Shown piece after piece: positions 41,573 to 54,183 of a DNA stretch of 64,000 bases. The translations under genes and the position numbers were made by a program. The DNA lies in NCBI RefSeq assembly GCF_019059575.1, contig NW_024882207.1:186001-250000 (forward strand), written 5' to 3'. This DNA comes from Amphibalanus amphitrite (Eukaryota > Arthropoda > Thecostraca > Balanomorpha > Balanidae). The stretch's first letter is position 1. Each line of letters opens with the position of its first letter. The notes under the pieces were generated by a model. The model had not been told where the DNA came from, did no database searches, and saw nothing but the letters and a program-made list of their open reading frames with translations.

Positions 41573-44500
41573 TTAGCTACCAGTCGCCTTGTCACCGTGA
41601 CCAGACGCCGTGTGACCGTTCCTAGTGGCGTTACCGTGAGCCTTGTCAGAGCTACAGACCTCCTCCTCTATCAACCGCTGGTGGACCTGATGCAGGCTCT
41701 GAAAAGGCCGAGCCTCAGCACACATGCACACATACACTACGCAAAACAGGCGGAGCGATGACCCTCAAAGTACATGTCGCAAATATACGACACGCAGAGA
41801 AAGGCTGTGTAAAAATTTGTGTCCACACTAAACATAGCACACTTTGTTCATCGATTATATAAAGGATACTGCAGCCAGGAGCCAGTGTCATATTTCAGCG
41901 AGTAGTATAAACACGTCTAGGTTATGACCGTCATCTAATGTTCTAACACATCTGGTTTGGAACAGTCGGGGCACCTTGCAACATATCGTAGGCCAAACTT
42001 GTTCGACTGCTTGTTATCTACTAAGCGCATTGTGTGTCTGGGGCTTGCTGATTCGCCATCAACTTCCGGGAAAGGGACAGTATTATGCTATATGCGTATG
42101 AGCATGCGTCGTCAAAACAAACTTATCCTATTGTCCCTGGTGATAGTATTGAGAGGTCTAGTATGGTGATGCATTGAAGGCTTTTAAGTGATACCAGCAA
42201 CAGAACATAATGTTCGAAGTTGGGTCGAACTTTGTAGGAACACGACTAAAGTCGGCGAAAACAAAGATGCAATTGTTCATAGTTTCATTCACAAGACATT
42301 CCAAATGAAGTGAAAACACATGCCTACAACGCTAGTTGGTAGCCAGCCATCGTAGAAAAAGGAGGATACGATTACCACCAAATTGCTACTTACCTTGAAA
42401 TACTTGACCGTCTTGACCTTGAGTTCGAGCGTCGCGTCTTCGTCACAAACCATGATAGTTTTCGGATGTTGCTGTGAAAACGGAAGCAGCCGTTAGCACC
42501 CGAGAAACACGTAGGCATGTGATGTCATTATTATACCATGAACAGCGCGCGCACCGCTCTTGCATCACGATTCCCAGATGTCTGTCTATCGAGCGATGTC
42601 TTATTCCGGCGAGTGGTGCGCAGGACGCTGACGAAACGCAGCCAGAAGGCCTGCGCCCCTTCTGGCAACCGATCGGATCACGTAGAGATTGTTAGTAAGC
42701 GCCAGCCTCAGCCAGATACTGATGGCGGGATGCTGCTTTGAACATAATGGGACGGCCGTAAAAAGCAGCCGGGATCTTCTGTATTCCGGTAACGGACTGA
42801 AGCCTGAAGGTTTTCGATACAAAACAGAGCGAGTTTGTTTGAAGAGGAGCATACTCTGAGCAGTTTTTTGTGAAGGTATACTCCAGCAAAAATAAACAGA
42901 AATATGGCGTGTTTCCCTCAAACTAAACCAAAGGTTGGGAGACGAATGCTCAACGTCAACAGTAGCGTGGTGAGGCAGGCACACGTCTACTCGAAGAATG
43001 GGATTCTTTATTACGATAACTCCCACCACGGAAGGCAATTGAACGGTAGTAAAGTAATCTTGATTGAACGCATGGTACCTACGTATTCTTATTATAAGTG
43101 CGTATTGATCGCATCACGTGTGGAATAAGCGACACTCGGTAGAGTTACACGTCATAGATACATGCAATATAACTACGAGTACCGTAATATCGTCACAACG
43201 TAATGCTATGATATTTACCATAAAACAGATGTGATGAGTTGCATCCACGAGTCCACCATCCACCATCCACAGCCATACATCAGCCAATAACCGCAGAACA
43301 CGCCCACCTACCCGTTTCGATCGCGAGGTATCATAACGGGCGGTGTGACTGGTCACCATCAACGGAACCCACCTGGAAGGCCGACACCGTCCACATGTGG
43401 TTGACGCCCTCCTCTATGGCCTGGTGCAGCGCGTACGCCTTGTGCTGGCCCGTGATCAGGATCAGCACCTGTACGTACGACATCAGAACGACAGGTGTCA
43501 GTCGGGAGAGCGACAAGGCACGACAACCAGCGGCGTGCCGGGAAACTGAGGGACATGGCGGGCACCTGATCATCATCTCACCCAATCATCACCTGGGGAC
43601 TCAGAAGAAGCGAAGGTATGGTAGGGGCTGCCAGACGTGAGTGGGATATGACTGCTAGCAGTACTTACTGGGAAGTTATGGCGAGTCAGAACTAGACGGT
43701 TAACAGTCAGCAGAATATAGCGGGTGTAGGGAACAGCATAGCACTCCGCCACCTCCCCAACCGACCCCGTGACCTCCGGTGACCTCCCGACCCGACTGAC
43801 CTCATTAGCATCCATGACCGTGCCGACGCCGACCGTCAGCGCACGCGTCGGCACCTTGCTGATGTCGTTGTCGAAGAAGCGCGCGTTGGCCTGGATCGTG
43901 TCCTGGTTGAGCGTCTTGACGCGCGTGCGGGACACAAGCGACGAGCCGGGCTCGTTGAACGCCACGTGACCGTCGGGACCGATCCCTGCACCGCCGCCAG
44001 GCAGGGGAACGCACAGATCAGGTCAGCGGGGATCTTAGAACAGGTCCTCTTTGAGAATGTGAAACAGAGGAAATAGCGAATACACTGGACAGTGGACAAG
44101 CTCTATCGAAGCAGATTGGTAAGTGGCGTGACTGGCGAATTCCTGCCTTAATGCTACATGTCCCTGAAAAAGATACCCAGTGTGCAGAAATCCAGTCGAA
44201 CCAAGGTATTTATCTACCAATTATTATTACTCTTATCTACAGGGTGGAAAGTAATTACGCGAACATACTTTTTCGTCTTATAGCAATGGAAAAAGCGGCG
44301 GTGACATGAAAATTTCATCCTTTCATATATTTCTATTTATGTGCGATAGGTACACTGACAAAGGTGTTCAGGCATAATTGACATGAGCATGTCAAGCACT
44401 GTTGGCCAAAGCTTAGTCCACGCCTCCTGGAGCTGTCTGGTGAGGCAATCGATGTTGGTGGCTACTAGCAGCTCTTAGACGCTCTCCTGAAGAGTCGCCT

Positions 44501-47485
44501 GGATATTTTTGATCAAATTGAGGTCTGGGCTATTCCCAGATTGACCATTATATGCCCAGAAGAAGAACAGGTTCTCAAAGCACCAGTCTTGCGTCTTTTT
44601 GGCCGTGAGAGGAAGGACTTTATCAATCATGAAGAAGAGTTTCTTTGCGTCGGGCACAAAAGTGCGCTCAATCATTTTGCCCCTTTTGGTGCATTGGTGG
44701 ATTAGATTAAGAGAGTTGTCTGGAAGGATGTTCCACTAGTTGTATACTTTATTTTTGGTTGCCTTTTTGGTCACTACATGCAATTCTGACACCATCCGGG
44801 CGCTCATAACACGCTGATGTGTGTTCCTTTGCCGGATGTTTGAAGGTTGGGACGGGCGGGACGTCGGACGCATCAGCAGCCCCCAACGCGTTGTTCTGCA
44901 GGTTTGACGGATGAAATAGCTTTGAAGATGTCTCACCCAACCACAAAGCCAGCTGCCTGTCCTCCTCTGTTCAGGTTTGCCGGTCTTAAGAAAACTTAAA
45001 TTGCCAATCCTGCTGTTAATTCATGAATTTTGGCCATCTCGATTGTTTGTACGGCTTGATTTTCGAATTTTCACGGATTTATGTATGAATCGTGATATCT
45101 TAGATCGGGTACCCGGCCATAGTAAACCATTTCGCCTGTTTTCGGATCGACTGTTGTCGTTTGGTCGCGGAAATGGTGACCACCCATTCGGCGCCTGAAT
45201 TCGCCGAGGTTTTACTGCCGCCAACGGCTTTGCTTTTTAAGTCCTCTTAAGTTTTATTATGCTTCAACCAAACGTGTAATTGAGTAATGCTGGTGCCGAG
45301 ACCGTTCAGAGTCCCTTCCGCACCAATCCAGCCAAAATAACCACAAACGCTTTCCCTGGCAACACCAAATTGCGATCTTTGCACATTGTGGTCTTGTGCA
45401 GCGTATGGCGTCTGCACCATTCGAAGTCGAGACGTGTTGTAGACCTTCCAAATCATTTTTCAAAGTAAGGTCACTTTTGGTAGATGAGGCGACAACAAAC
45501 ACGACCAATCATGTTCCATGACAGCCCGCGCTCATACAAAATCTCCACTGACGGGCGGAATTGTAAGAAAATACATGTTCGCGTAATTACTTTCCACCCT
45601 GTACCTAGTAATATCCCCACTCACCTCCCATGAAGAGCTCGATGCCGCCGGCCTCCGCGATCTTGGCCTCATACCGGGCACACTCTGCCTCTAGGTCAGA
45701 GCAGGTGCCATCCAGCAGGTTAACGTTCTCTGGGTGGATGTCAATGTGCTTGAACAGGTGGTTCCACATGTATGAATGATAGCTCTCCGGGTGGTCGCGG
45801 GGCAGACCTGCAGAGATGAAGGGAGAGTGTCATGCAGCAAAGCCCGTCTTTTAGTGCAAAATCATGCTGAGCCTCGGTAGGATATTGTAGTTCAAATAAA
45901 TATAAAGCTAACAGACAGAGCCTGCAAAAAGTACACTAGTAAAGCTGATGTAGGTAAGTTGCACTTTCGTAACTCATAGATCAGCAAAGATCAAGTTCGA
46001 TATAACAACTACCCATGAATGATGGAGTCAACAGACTAAGTATTTGGTATTCAATCAATGCAGGTAGCCAAACTCAAAATACATTTGATGAATCTACCTT
46101 CCAGGAAGCCAAAGCATAAATGGAATAGACCGCATACATACCAACATACTCATCCATGTTAAAGGTCTTGACATACTTGAAGGAAATGTTGCCCTCTTTG
46201 TAATGCTCGACAAGTTTCTTGTATGTTCCAGCAGGAGTACCACCTTAAAACAGACATAAAACCTTATAACTAGTCTGCCCTGCCCTGTTCAAAGGTAACA
46301 TTACGACAGGTACCTACTATTACAACAGGTGCACAACTCGAAAAAAAAATAATATTGGAACTTAACACGTGCAGTGGAAGGGGGGGCGGATTTCGCCCAC
46401 CCCTCCTGTTTTTCGCTAATAACTCGCGCCGCAAACATAATATTAATGTGAAATTTTGACTACCTGTCCAGAATTGGATCTTCTCGTGCAAGAAATAAGA
46501 TAATCGGTTCACAACTTTTCTAGTAATAGCGGTGTAAAGTCAAACATTCTGCCGCCGCGGCGGCGCGGCGGTCGGCCCTAGGCGTTACGCGCCGCCTGAA
46601 TTGTAGACTGGGCCGGGGCGGGACGGTTCCGTCTTTACATGGCGCTCCTTACCACTGATTATATTCGGTTCGTGTCAAATTTTGTGAGAAGACTGAGAAA
46701 TGTACAGGCAATCATATGGTCAAAGAATTTTGAAAATCGGCCGGTAACAACTTGAGTTATGAGTGTGTAAACACAAAATTGTGATTGCCGCATTTCCCGC
46801 GTCGGCCGATCCCGCTTCAGCCGGCGACATCTCACCCTTAGCAGGCTTCTAACTGCCATATTTATTGTTGGATTAACTAGAAATTCACCGTACATATTCA
46901 CAAATGTATGTTCTTTCGTATAGTGAAAGAAAAAAGAAAATCACCTGGTAACTTTTTGAGTTATTGGCGTGTAAACGCAAAAAGTCGCTCATATGGCACA
47001 TTTGACCACATTTGACCTCATTTGACCTTGAAGATATTGACCTAGGGTCATGAAATTCACACACAACAGAGTTCCCCAGGGCCCCATCTACTCTCCAAAT
47101 TTCGTCTTTCTAGCTCCAGTGGGAGCTGAGATCTTAGGGGGGCGACATCCGCCCCCCCCCCCCTTCCACTGGGCGTAGTACCTACTCGCAAGTAACCCTT
47201 CCACTGCGCGTGTTAATAGTCAGGCACATTTTGAACAAACAGCTATTGTCAACCCACATTTTATGCAACTGCCTAACTCAAAGGAACATTTGGATATTCC
47301 ATTACAGGTCACCAATAAAATAAAGATTGCACACGTCATGAGCAAGCAATAAATTACCTACCTGTTGGAAGACCAAGCACAAAGTACCGATCCGGACCAG
47401 GGTTAAAATCACGGATACGCTTCACAATATATCGAGCAGACCAATCAGCCACCTGATTAGCATTGTCCAAAATTACCAGACGCAT
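41573..47485 (-). CDS. Gnpda: Glucosamine-6-phosphate deaminase
   Basis: The enzyme converts glucosamine 6-phosphate to fructose 6-phosphate and ammonia in the cytosol, returning amino sugars (chitin turnover in arthropods) to glycolysis. Seven coding exons join in phase: 47485-47362, 46243-46142, 45807-45625, 43985-43801, 43468-43373, 42471-42394, 41698-41573; 297 residues (human GNPDA1 has 289). Asp72 in FNMDEYVG, Asp141 and His143 in [11 protein letters not shown], and Glu148 fall exactly at the catalytic positions known for NagB/GNPDA. Exon 5 keeps ITGQHKA and [14 protein letters not shown]. The last exon starts [12 protein letters not shown], where relatives have a VHNKL-type helix, and ends in a short Gly/Ser/His-rich tail. 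An acceptor 10 nt before the ATG implies a non-coding first exon. Introns host a mariner (intron 3) and a TTAA-type element (intron 1). Confidence 0.95.
44240..45601 (-). mobile_element. Tc1/mariner element, 1.36 kb, decayed transposase
   Basis: Perfect 27-bp inverted ends begin CAGGGTGGAAAGTAATTACG; a TA duplication is at 44238-44239 and 45602-45603. The length is typical of a full mariner/Tc1 element. Minus-strand fragments of transposase are recognisable: '[13 protein letters not shown]' near 44500-44550 is the SPDLNPIEN segment holding the second catalytic Asp of Tc1-like enzymes, with LQEAWTKL-like sequence after it. The coding region is interrupted. It sits in Gnpda intron 3 and its ends have not diverged, so it is probably fairly young. 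Confidence 0.93.
46362..47216. mobile_element. TTAA-flanked inverted-repeat element, second family
   Basis: Ends CACGTGCAGTGGAAGG / CACGCGCAGTGGAAGG (inverted, one mismatch) are each bounded by TTAA. Long G or C runs lie just inside both ends. The right terminus is duplicated: an inner copy of the end (about 47145-47175) matches the left end better than the outer one. No transposase is seen. It lies in Gnpda intron 1. Confidence 0.82.
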
Positions 47486-47527
47486 GATGTGTATCCTGTG
47501 AAATAATTTGTCAGGTCAAGAATTGGA

Positions 47528-48079
47528 GTCTCGGTTCACTTTTCGAATTTTACATGTTTGTAGGCTGGTTTTTGGAGCTGAATTCGAATTTAGCAACCAT
47601 TTGAGCATATAATAAGTAGTTTTGGTGCCTTCGTAGCATGGTACGAAGCTGTCAGAGGCGGTTGGCAGTGCAGTTGGCAGGTACTAGGTACGAATACCCG
47701 TCACGACCCCTACTGGTTGACCTGACCTAACCTGACCTGGTCTAAATGCTTAAAGACATCATCTGTGATAAAAACTAACACGATATTCGTGATCAGTACC
47801 CCGAAAAAACATAAGCAGCCACACTTTACGACTTTCTAACAAGTCCCGATTTTTCCGACTTTTGGGTCATTGGCCTGATCTGAAAGGTCAACCGATGTCC
47901 GATGACCTAGGACCTTAAAATTGGGTAGGCATCGGCTTCCTTTCGTGACGGGCAGCACGCTCGTTTTTTCTGCAAAGCTCTAGCTCGATCAAAGGCCAAA
48001 CACGAGGGGGGGGGGGTCATACCAACCTACCCCTTGTGCCGTCGAAGGACGCAAAATGGCCTGTGCCGGCGAGCGTTAA
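47528..48079. mobile_element. 5'-truncated copy of the 24475 TTAA element
   Basis: The sequence aligns through its length with the right part of the element at 24475-25385 (shared 'tagcaaccatttga', 'atcatctgtgat') and ends 'tgtgccggcgagcgttaa' with the terminal TTAA at 48076-48079. The left third is missing. It lies upstream of the Gnpda start codon, in the presumed 5' UTR intron. Confidence 0.85.
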
Positions 48080-48134
48080 AGCATAGATCTAAATCACTTG
48101 ATTGGTGAAATATTTGCAAGTAAAGGGTGCAGAC

Positions 48135-48320
48135 TTCGGACTTCCACTGGCGTCCAACTGGCGTCTAACTGAGCAGACGTCCAAGTTGGCGTCTAACTTG
48201 GCGTCTAACTGTTGGACGGAGACTTCCAAGCTAGAAACGTATAAAGTTAGCTGTCACCAGATAGATGCAGCCGCCGTCCAGCTAGACATGTCTAATACTT
48301 AGATGCATCTAGGTAGACGC
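48135..48320. repeat. Short degenerate minisatellite
   Basis: Phrases 'ggcgtctaact' and 'gtccaactgg' recur about six times over 100 bp and then decay. No other function is visible. Confidence 0.6.
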
Positions 48321-51300
48321 GAAATGGAGGCCTCCACCCAAACTATTTCAATAATGAAGGGGAGGGTGGGGTAGTTTGGTCAGCAATATAATTTGGTCGC
48401 CCCCACCTTTACGACATATGACAAAAGTGAATGAAAAAATTCTAGCCTCAATTCATGTGTTATTGGCGGAACTAATCCATGGAAAATTTTCAAAAATCTC
48501 CCCTTCAAAATTTTTTTCCAAATCAATCAAACATTAATTTGATTAGAAAATGGTAACTTTGACTTCTGTTCGAAAAATTGTATAGCATGTAGAATTCGGG
48601 CTGAAGAAAAAATTTACATTGTGGTCCCATTGCTTAGGACGCTCAGCGTTTTCAAGAGTAATTTCCCGTATATCCGTAAAACCATAACAACTTTGTAGAC
48701 AAAACCTTTCACAGTGGCAATGCGGGGTAATTTTGCCGGTGCTAGTGGAGCAGATTTCCCGGTGCTCTCAGGACCGCTATGCTGGAACGGCCGACTTGAT
48801 AAGGTTGTGTGCCAAGCTGGTTGGGTTTATAGCCGTCGGCAGTGGCATTGCGGCACAGTCTGCCTCCTAGGAGCTCATCAGGACACCGCGCAATGCAACA
48901 CAACGATGATGCTAGAGATCTGCTCACACCAAACTGATAGTCACATCTACAGCACAGCTCACAATCAACTTGTTTGCAACAACTTGTTTGCAGACATCGG
49001 AAGGTTACAAGATGCAAGTATTTGAGACTGAGTTGAGTTCTTTTATAGATTGTTAAGAATTTTAATTGAAAATGGCTGATTACTTCATTACTAGAATAAA
49101 AAGTTTATGTTTTTCCCAAACAATGCCATCTCCCTGTTCACTAATTTGAATTATAGGTAAGTTTCATTGTGAAAATATCTATCACAAATAAAATGCAAAT
49201 TTTTGATTGAGCAGCAGTAGATATACTGTGTATGCATTTAGGAAGCACATTTACAGTTGTGCAGGAAAATGCTGAAATAAGACCTGAGTCAAAATCATTT
49301 AAACATAAGTCTGACACCAACTCAACCAACTACCTACCAAGTTAGCCTAAGAATGTGCTAAGAGTCACCATGGTGTAAAGGACACGTCATTGCTGACACT
49401 GAAGCTGAGTGCTGACTTGCCCATAACATAAAATCCAGGCCCCAAAATGACACCAGCAAAATTGCCCCACCCCACCGCCGGCCAAATAACCGTCTAGCGA
49501 GGCAATTTGGCCGCTTTGCAGACCTTTGTAAAACGTCAAGACTCAAAATCCAGGAATAAGTACTAAGTAGTGGCTCTATCATTTTCATTTTACTGTACAA
49601 GAAAGTAAAATGAGTTCTACACCTGCCAGCGCTGAGAGTGCAGAAATATGCTGCCAATTTCAAGCTACACCACTTGCTAAAAAAGCGGCCAAATTACACC
49701 ACCCTCCCCTATCACAAAACATCAAATGTATAAGCAAAAGGAAGGACAAACCTAAATTTGAAATTCGAATTCTTAAGCTGAAATCAAGGTATATAAAAAC
49801 AAGCAGGAATCCTCTTCTCAATGCAAAAAGCCCCACACTACTCCTTGTCCAATTGCCAGCAACAGCAACCAAACTGAACCAAACAGCACAAATGAGTGGT
49901 GTGAATGACAACGATTGGGCAGGGCACAACTCGACCAGTTTTTGTACCAGCTTGAGTTTTTACCAAGTGTATAAACGTGGGCAGGGTACCTATCTTGTTT
50001 CTATCTTGTGCCCGGCGGCTGCACCCACACCGCAGAGGTCACCGATAGAGCTATTGAGGTCAAGTCGAGGTCACGAAGGTCACGAAACACCTCTCAATTT
50101 TCAACTTGCTATTTGATTTGAGTGCTGCTCGACTTCGGTCACGTTAACGTGGCAAATAAACTTTATTTGGCAGCACAGATTATTAGCCTAATAGTTTGAG
50201 CTTAGCTTGGAAACGCCAATGAATAAATCTTGGCATGAGTTTATAGTAGTTTCCGTTCCATCCAAGGCTTTGTACGTAAGAACGTTAAATCAAATCCCAA
50301 ATCAATTTAGCTTCACAATCAAATTATTCAATCAAGCAGGCATGAAAATATAAATAAACTCACCAATAAGGAGTATAGCAATAAATAAACATAGAATAGA
50401 TAAACATCAAAACGATGCTTATTTTTGACAGAAAGTGGCTCAATCGCACAAATATTTCAGAAGCGATCACGCATCAGAACCATGCATCCTGAAACAATCT
50501 TGCCTGAAACTGTTGATTCACAAATCAATCGAAATGTTTTCCGAAGCCGGACCAAAGGAAAATGCAGGTAAATGCGTAGTGTCCATAGTAGATAGTGTCG
50601 ATTTCCTTGGCTACTAACTCTGGTTGCTTTCTTGGCTACTTTCTCTTGATATTGAAATTGACAGCAGCAGTATGAACAGCGCCAAAACTTATTTTGCAAC
50701 AGCTGCGCCACCAATGTATTGACGGAAATAATTGGGTAGGTGTAGGCCAAGATTTCTTTACTACTCGGTGTAGGCGGTGAAGGTGGGTAGGTATTGGGTA
50801 GGTAGGTACATGGGTGTAGTTTTCCAAAAATCATTGGGGGTGCTCAATAGCTTTCAGAAAGGCATGCCATAGTTTTTGTAGTTTTTTTTTTAGCTGTTCT
50901 TTTTTACTGTACCCATTAGGCATCATGCAAGAAATGTTGTTAAATCGGTTCGAGAGCTTGTTTTAATAGCGCCTCTGTAAAACAATTTTGGCTCACCCAA
51001 TGCATTAATCCGCGCGGGGCTGGGGTCTCCAGCCGAACGCGCGGGGCTGGGGGGGGGGAGGGGTAAATTTTACCCCCTGTTATCTCCCGAAGTACCTAAT
51101 GGTCCGATTTGGAAAATTCAAACGCCAATCGAAAGATCTCATCACGAATAACTAAAAACATGTACTTGATTTAAAGTTTGAGATAAAGGTCAAGGTCAGG
51201 TCAAGGGTACAAATTGCAAGTTTCTACAGTATCGGCCTTGCACCGTAGTTGCCGAAAAATGGAGTCATGGACTGAGACTGATTGCCCATAACGTGTTTGG

Positions 51301-51469
51301 GCCTGACCTTGGCCATACGTTTGGCAGGCCAGATTTTGTACTGGACCATTTTGAGTCAACTTTGAGAAATACATAACGTACAACGGTGGTAAAATCGTTG
51401 CTATAGGTATAACACAGTTTACCCGCTCCGGGTGTGAGGGAGGGGTGTGGGGCAATGAGTGCACTGACG
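48321..51469. other. Upstream flank of Gnpda, no gene recognised
   Basis: AT-rich sequence with a 168-codon plus-strand frame at 49610-50116, which has no known domain, codon bias or splice context and is probably fortuitous. At 51005 a TTAA followed by CCGCGCGGGG and a long G run resembles the left end of a TTAA-type element, but I could not find its right end. The presumed Gnpda first exon and promoter lie somewhere here. Confidence 0.35.
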
Positions 51470-52760
51470 TGGCGCCCTCGGAGGGCCGGTATGGGATTAA
51501 AGCTCAGCTACACTAAGGGCTTGTGTGGTGCCTTCAGTTATCGGTGGCACCCTCTGCAGAATCACCGGCGTAGGGCCCTCAGAGCCGCCGGGAAGGGAGG
51601 CACCGGTGTGGGGCCGCCATGCAGGTGCCGGTGTGGGCGATCAGAGATGCTAGTGTGATTCTCTCAGAGGCGCCGATGAGGGCCCTTACATGCGTTGCTC
51701 CGGGCCCTCATAGACGCTGGTGTAGAGACGTTACAGACGGGTGTGGGGCCTTTAGAGCTGCTGACGCGAACCCTCTACAAGCCGGCAGGGGGTTCTCAGT
51801 GACCGGCAAAGGGTCCTTAGGCCAGTGTCCCAAAATTGAGTTTTGTCTTGGGTGTCAGAGGGGAAATTTACCCATCAAAAAGAGGGGAGAGAGTGAAAAA
51901 CTGCTGATTCGATTAGATCAAAAAAAGAGTGAAAAACGACAAAAACATGCATTTTATTCTAAGGTGTAGGATGCTTGATGCTAAACCGGGCATCCACACA
52001 ACTGCTCTTTCTATAGGTAAAAATCTAGGTTTTCTTGGTTGGGAATGGAAAATTATTCTTAAAAATTGGTGGTGGGAGTGGAAAATGAATTTCATTTGGA
52101 TGTCGTTTCCCACCCAAGTCGACAAATTTTGGGACATTGCGCTTAGGCCGGCAGAAGAAGTCCTGCTGGGTCCTAAGAGACCGGCATGGTACTGTCAAAC
52201 GCCGGTGGGGCCATCAGGGTCACCGTTGTGGGGCCCTCAAGTCATCAGTGGGTGGCCTTTAGATGCGCAGGTGTTGGGTGGGTCCTCAGAGCCGCCGATA
52301 TAGGGGTTTAATAGGCACTGGTGTAGGCACTCGGAGTTGGGGGTGTGAACTGTGAAACCCTCAGAGACACCGGTGTGGGCCCTCATAGGCATCGACGAGG
52401 GCCCCATAGTTGCCGTTATGGGGCCCTCAGAAAAATAAGTGTGGGACCATCACAGGTGGGAAATGCCCCTAGAACTGTCCCCTCATATATGGCCGGTAAG
52501 ACCTCTCAGAGGCCAGTAACGGGCCTTTGGAGACCACCGAGGTGTCCTTAAAAGCCGCAAGAGGCCCTCAGAGGTCGGCGTGGGGCCCTTATGGAGACCT
52601 TAGTGTGGCTATTTAGGGCCCATGAGGTGCTCTAACGAGCCCCACGGGGCCCTTCTGAGTAGAAATATGGCAATCGCCCTCAGCGGTCAAATGGCACCGC
52701 AGGGCCTCTCGGACCCGAGGGTCCCTTTGAACCCGATGGGGAGGGGAGGGGGTACGTGTC
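51470..52760. repeat. Degenerate GGGCCCTCAGAG-type satellite, largest block
   Basis: Dozens of diverged units such as 'tggggccctcagag' and 'caccggtgtggg' recur every 28-40 bp, interrupted by unrelated AT-rich sequence at about 51830-52140. It is the same family as 290-910 but mostly in the opposite orientation. Confidence 0.75.
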
Positions 52761-53649
52761 CCCTTAGACACCTAGCTATGCCACTGTTTCATATGCATCA
52801 TGTCAGGTATTTTAGGCTCACCCCTCCTAACTTGAAAATCGTTCCCGGGCCCCTGATAATATCAGATGTAATGTTAACACAAATATCATGCATCTTAATT
52901 TGTGGTGATTTATTCAATGTATATTCTCTTAGCCACTGAACTGAGTAAGCATAGTATTTGCATGATTCACTGGGCTCATTACAGTACTAGGAGATGGACA
53001 TTCTGATTATTGAGGGCCTTGAGTCAGCTGGGAATGTTTTGAGGAGGCTGGGGGTGCTTTAAGAAGGCAGGGGGTGCTGAGCTCAGGATTGGGGGTGCTT
53101 GAGCACCCACAAAGAGATATAAAGTTACGCTTATGGGTAGGTATCAGGGTATATTGAGGGGGTATATTGGGTAGGTATCACGTTATCTGTAAGAATCTTG
53201 GTAGTATTAATGTTTGCCAGTGCTCTGGCGAGGAACATGATTGATACAGTTATATGAAAGAAAAACATTGACCTAATTCCTCGAGTCTATACCAAAATTA
53301 ATGCAAAGCTATCCTTTTATTTACGTGATATTTCGGCCAACAGACCATTATCAAACGAAAGAAAGAACAATGTTTTCTTACTGGGTGTCTTGGCGAAAAC
53401 GTCAAGTTGACTTTTGGAGGTCACCGAGGTCACCCGGTATATAGGGCCTTGGTCACTACACGGCAGCTGCGTCACCAAGGTTTCAGAACTTCTAGCTCTA
53501 GGACATTTTTTTCCAGGGCGTCGCCACAGACCTTCGCTTGAGTCTGGTCGCCAATACCCACATAACCCCAAGTCTGCCTTCCTCGTTGGATTTCGGCCAC
53601 TTAATTTTACAAACGAGGGATAATAATTAATATTTATTTGAGAAAAAAC
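52761..53649. other. No gene recognised
   Basis: Mixed sequence with low-complexity G-rich phrases ('gggggtgct' around 53045-53100). The frame on the minus strand at 53317-53685 has no recognisable content. Confidence 0.35.
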
Positions 53650-54183
53650 GAAGGTACTTTCAGAATGCATTAAGGTATCGCACAATCAGCTACAATGCTC
53701 ATCCTTGAGCTGGTCTGCTCGCAGCTCCTCGGCTCTCAGTGGTTTGATTCCCATCTCAATGACGGTACAAACCGGCCGAGTGCGCGAGGCGAGGTCGATG
53801 TCCGCCGTCACTTTTTGGCTTTGCCCTTCTTTCATTGCCTTCTAAGACAAACGGCTCAGTCCATCCACGGACCACGTGTGGTATTTCGGGCCCTGGGCGA
53901 TGCCGCACCTCGAACTCGGAATCGAGTAGCCTCAATGCATCCCTCGACCCTCGAGAAGTCGTGAGGAGCCCTTGGGTTCCGTTGTGGCCTAGTTAGAGCA
54001 GGTATCTGAGAGCGCTGTTGTCTGTGGTCAGTAATCAGTATGAAATTCCGACCGTAGAGGTAGTAAAAGAACTTCTCAAAAACAGCAAAGACGACGGTCA
54101 GGCCCTCTTTTACCAGTACGGGCTGCGGCAGCTTAGGCTCAGACGGCGTCAACACCCTGACCCGGCTAGCGTAAGCTATAGGC
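53650..54183 (-). mobile_element. Ty3/gypsy retrotransposon fossil, pol fragment
   Basis: The minus strand encodes recognisable remains of the RNase H part of a Ty3/gypsy polyprotein (IAYASR-like start, YLYGRNFILITDHR) and the following connector with a DGLSRL remnant. No LTRs, protease, reverse transcriptase core or integrase were found. The piece is broken and old-looking, a truncated fossil interrupted on its upstream side by the inverted-repeat element at 54184. Confidence 0.8.

Noticed and set aside
49610-50116. 168-codon plus-strand frame
   Set aside because: The length is mildly suggestive, but there is no family resemblance and composition matches the surrounding non-coding DNA.
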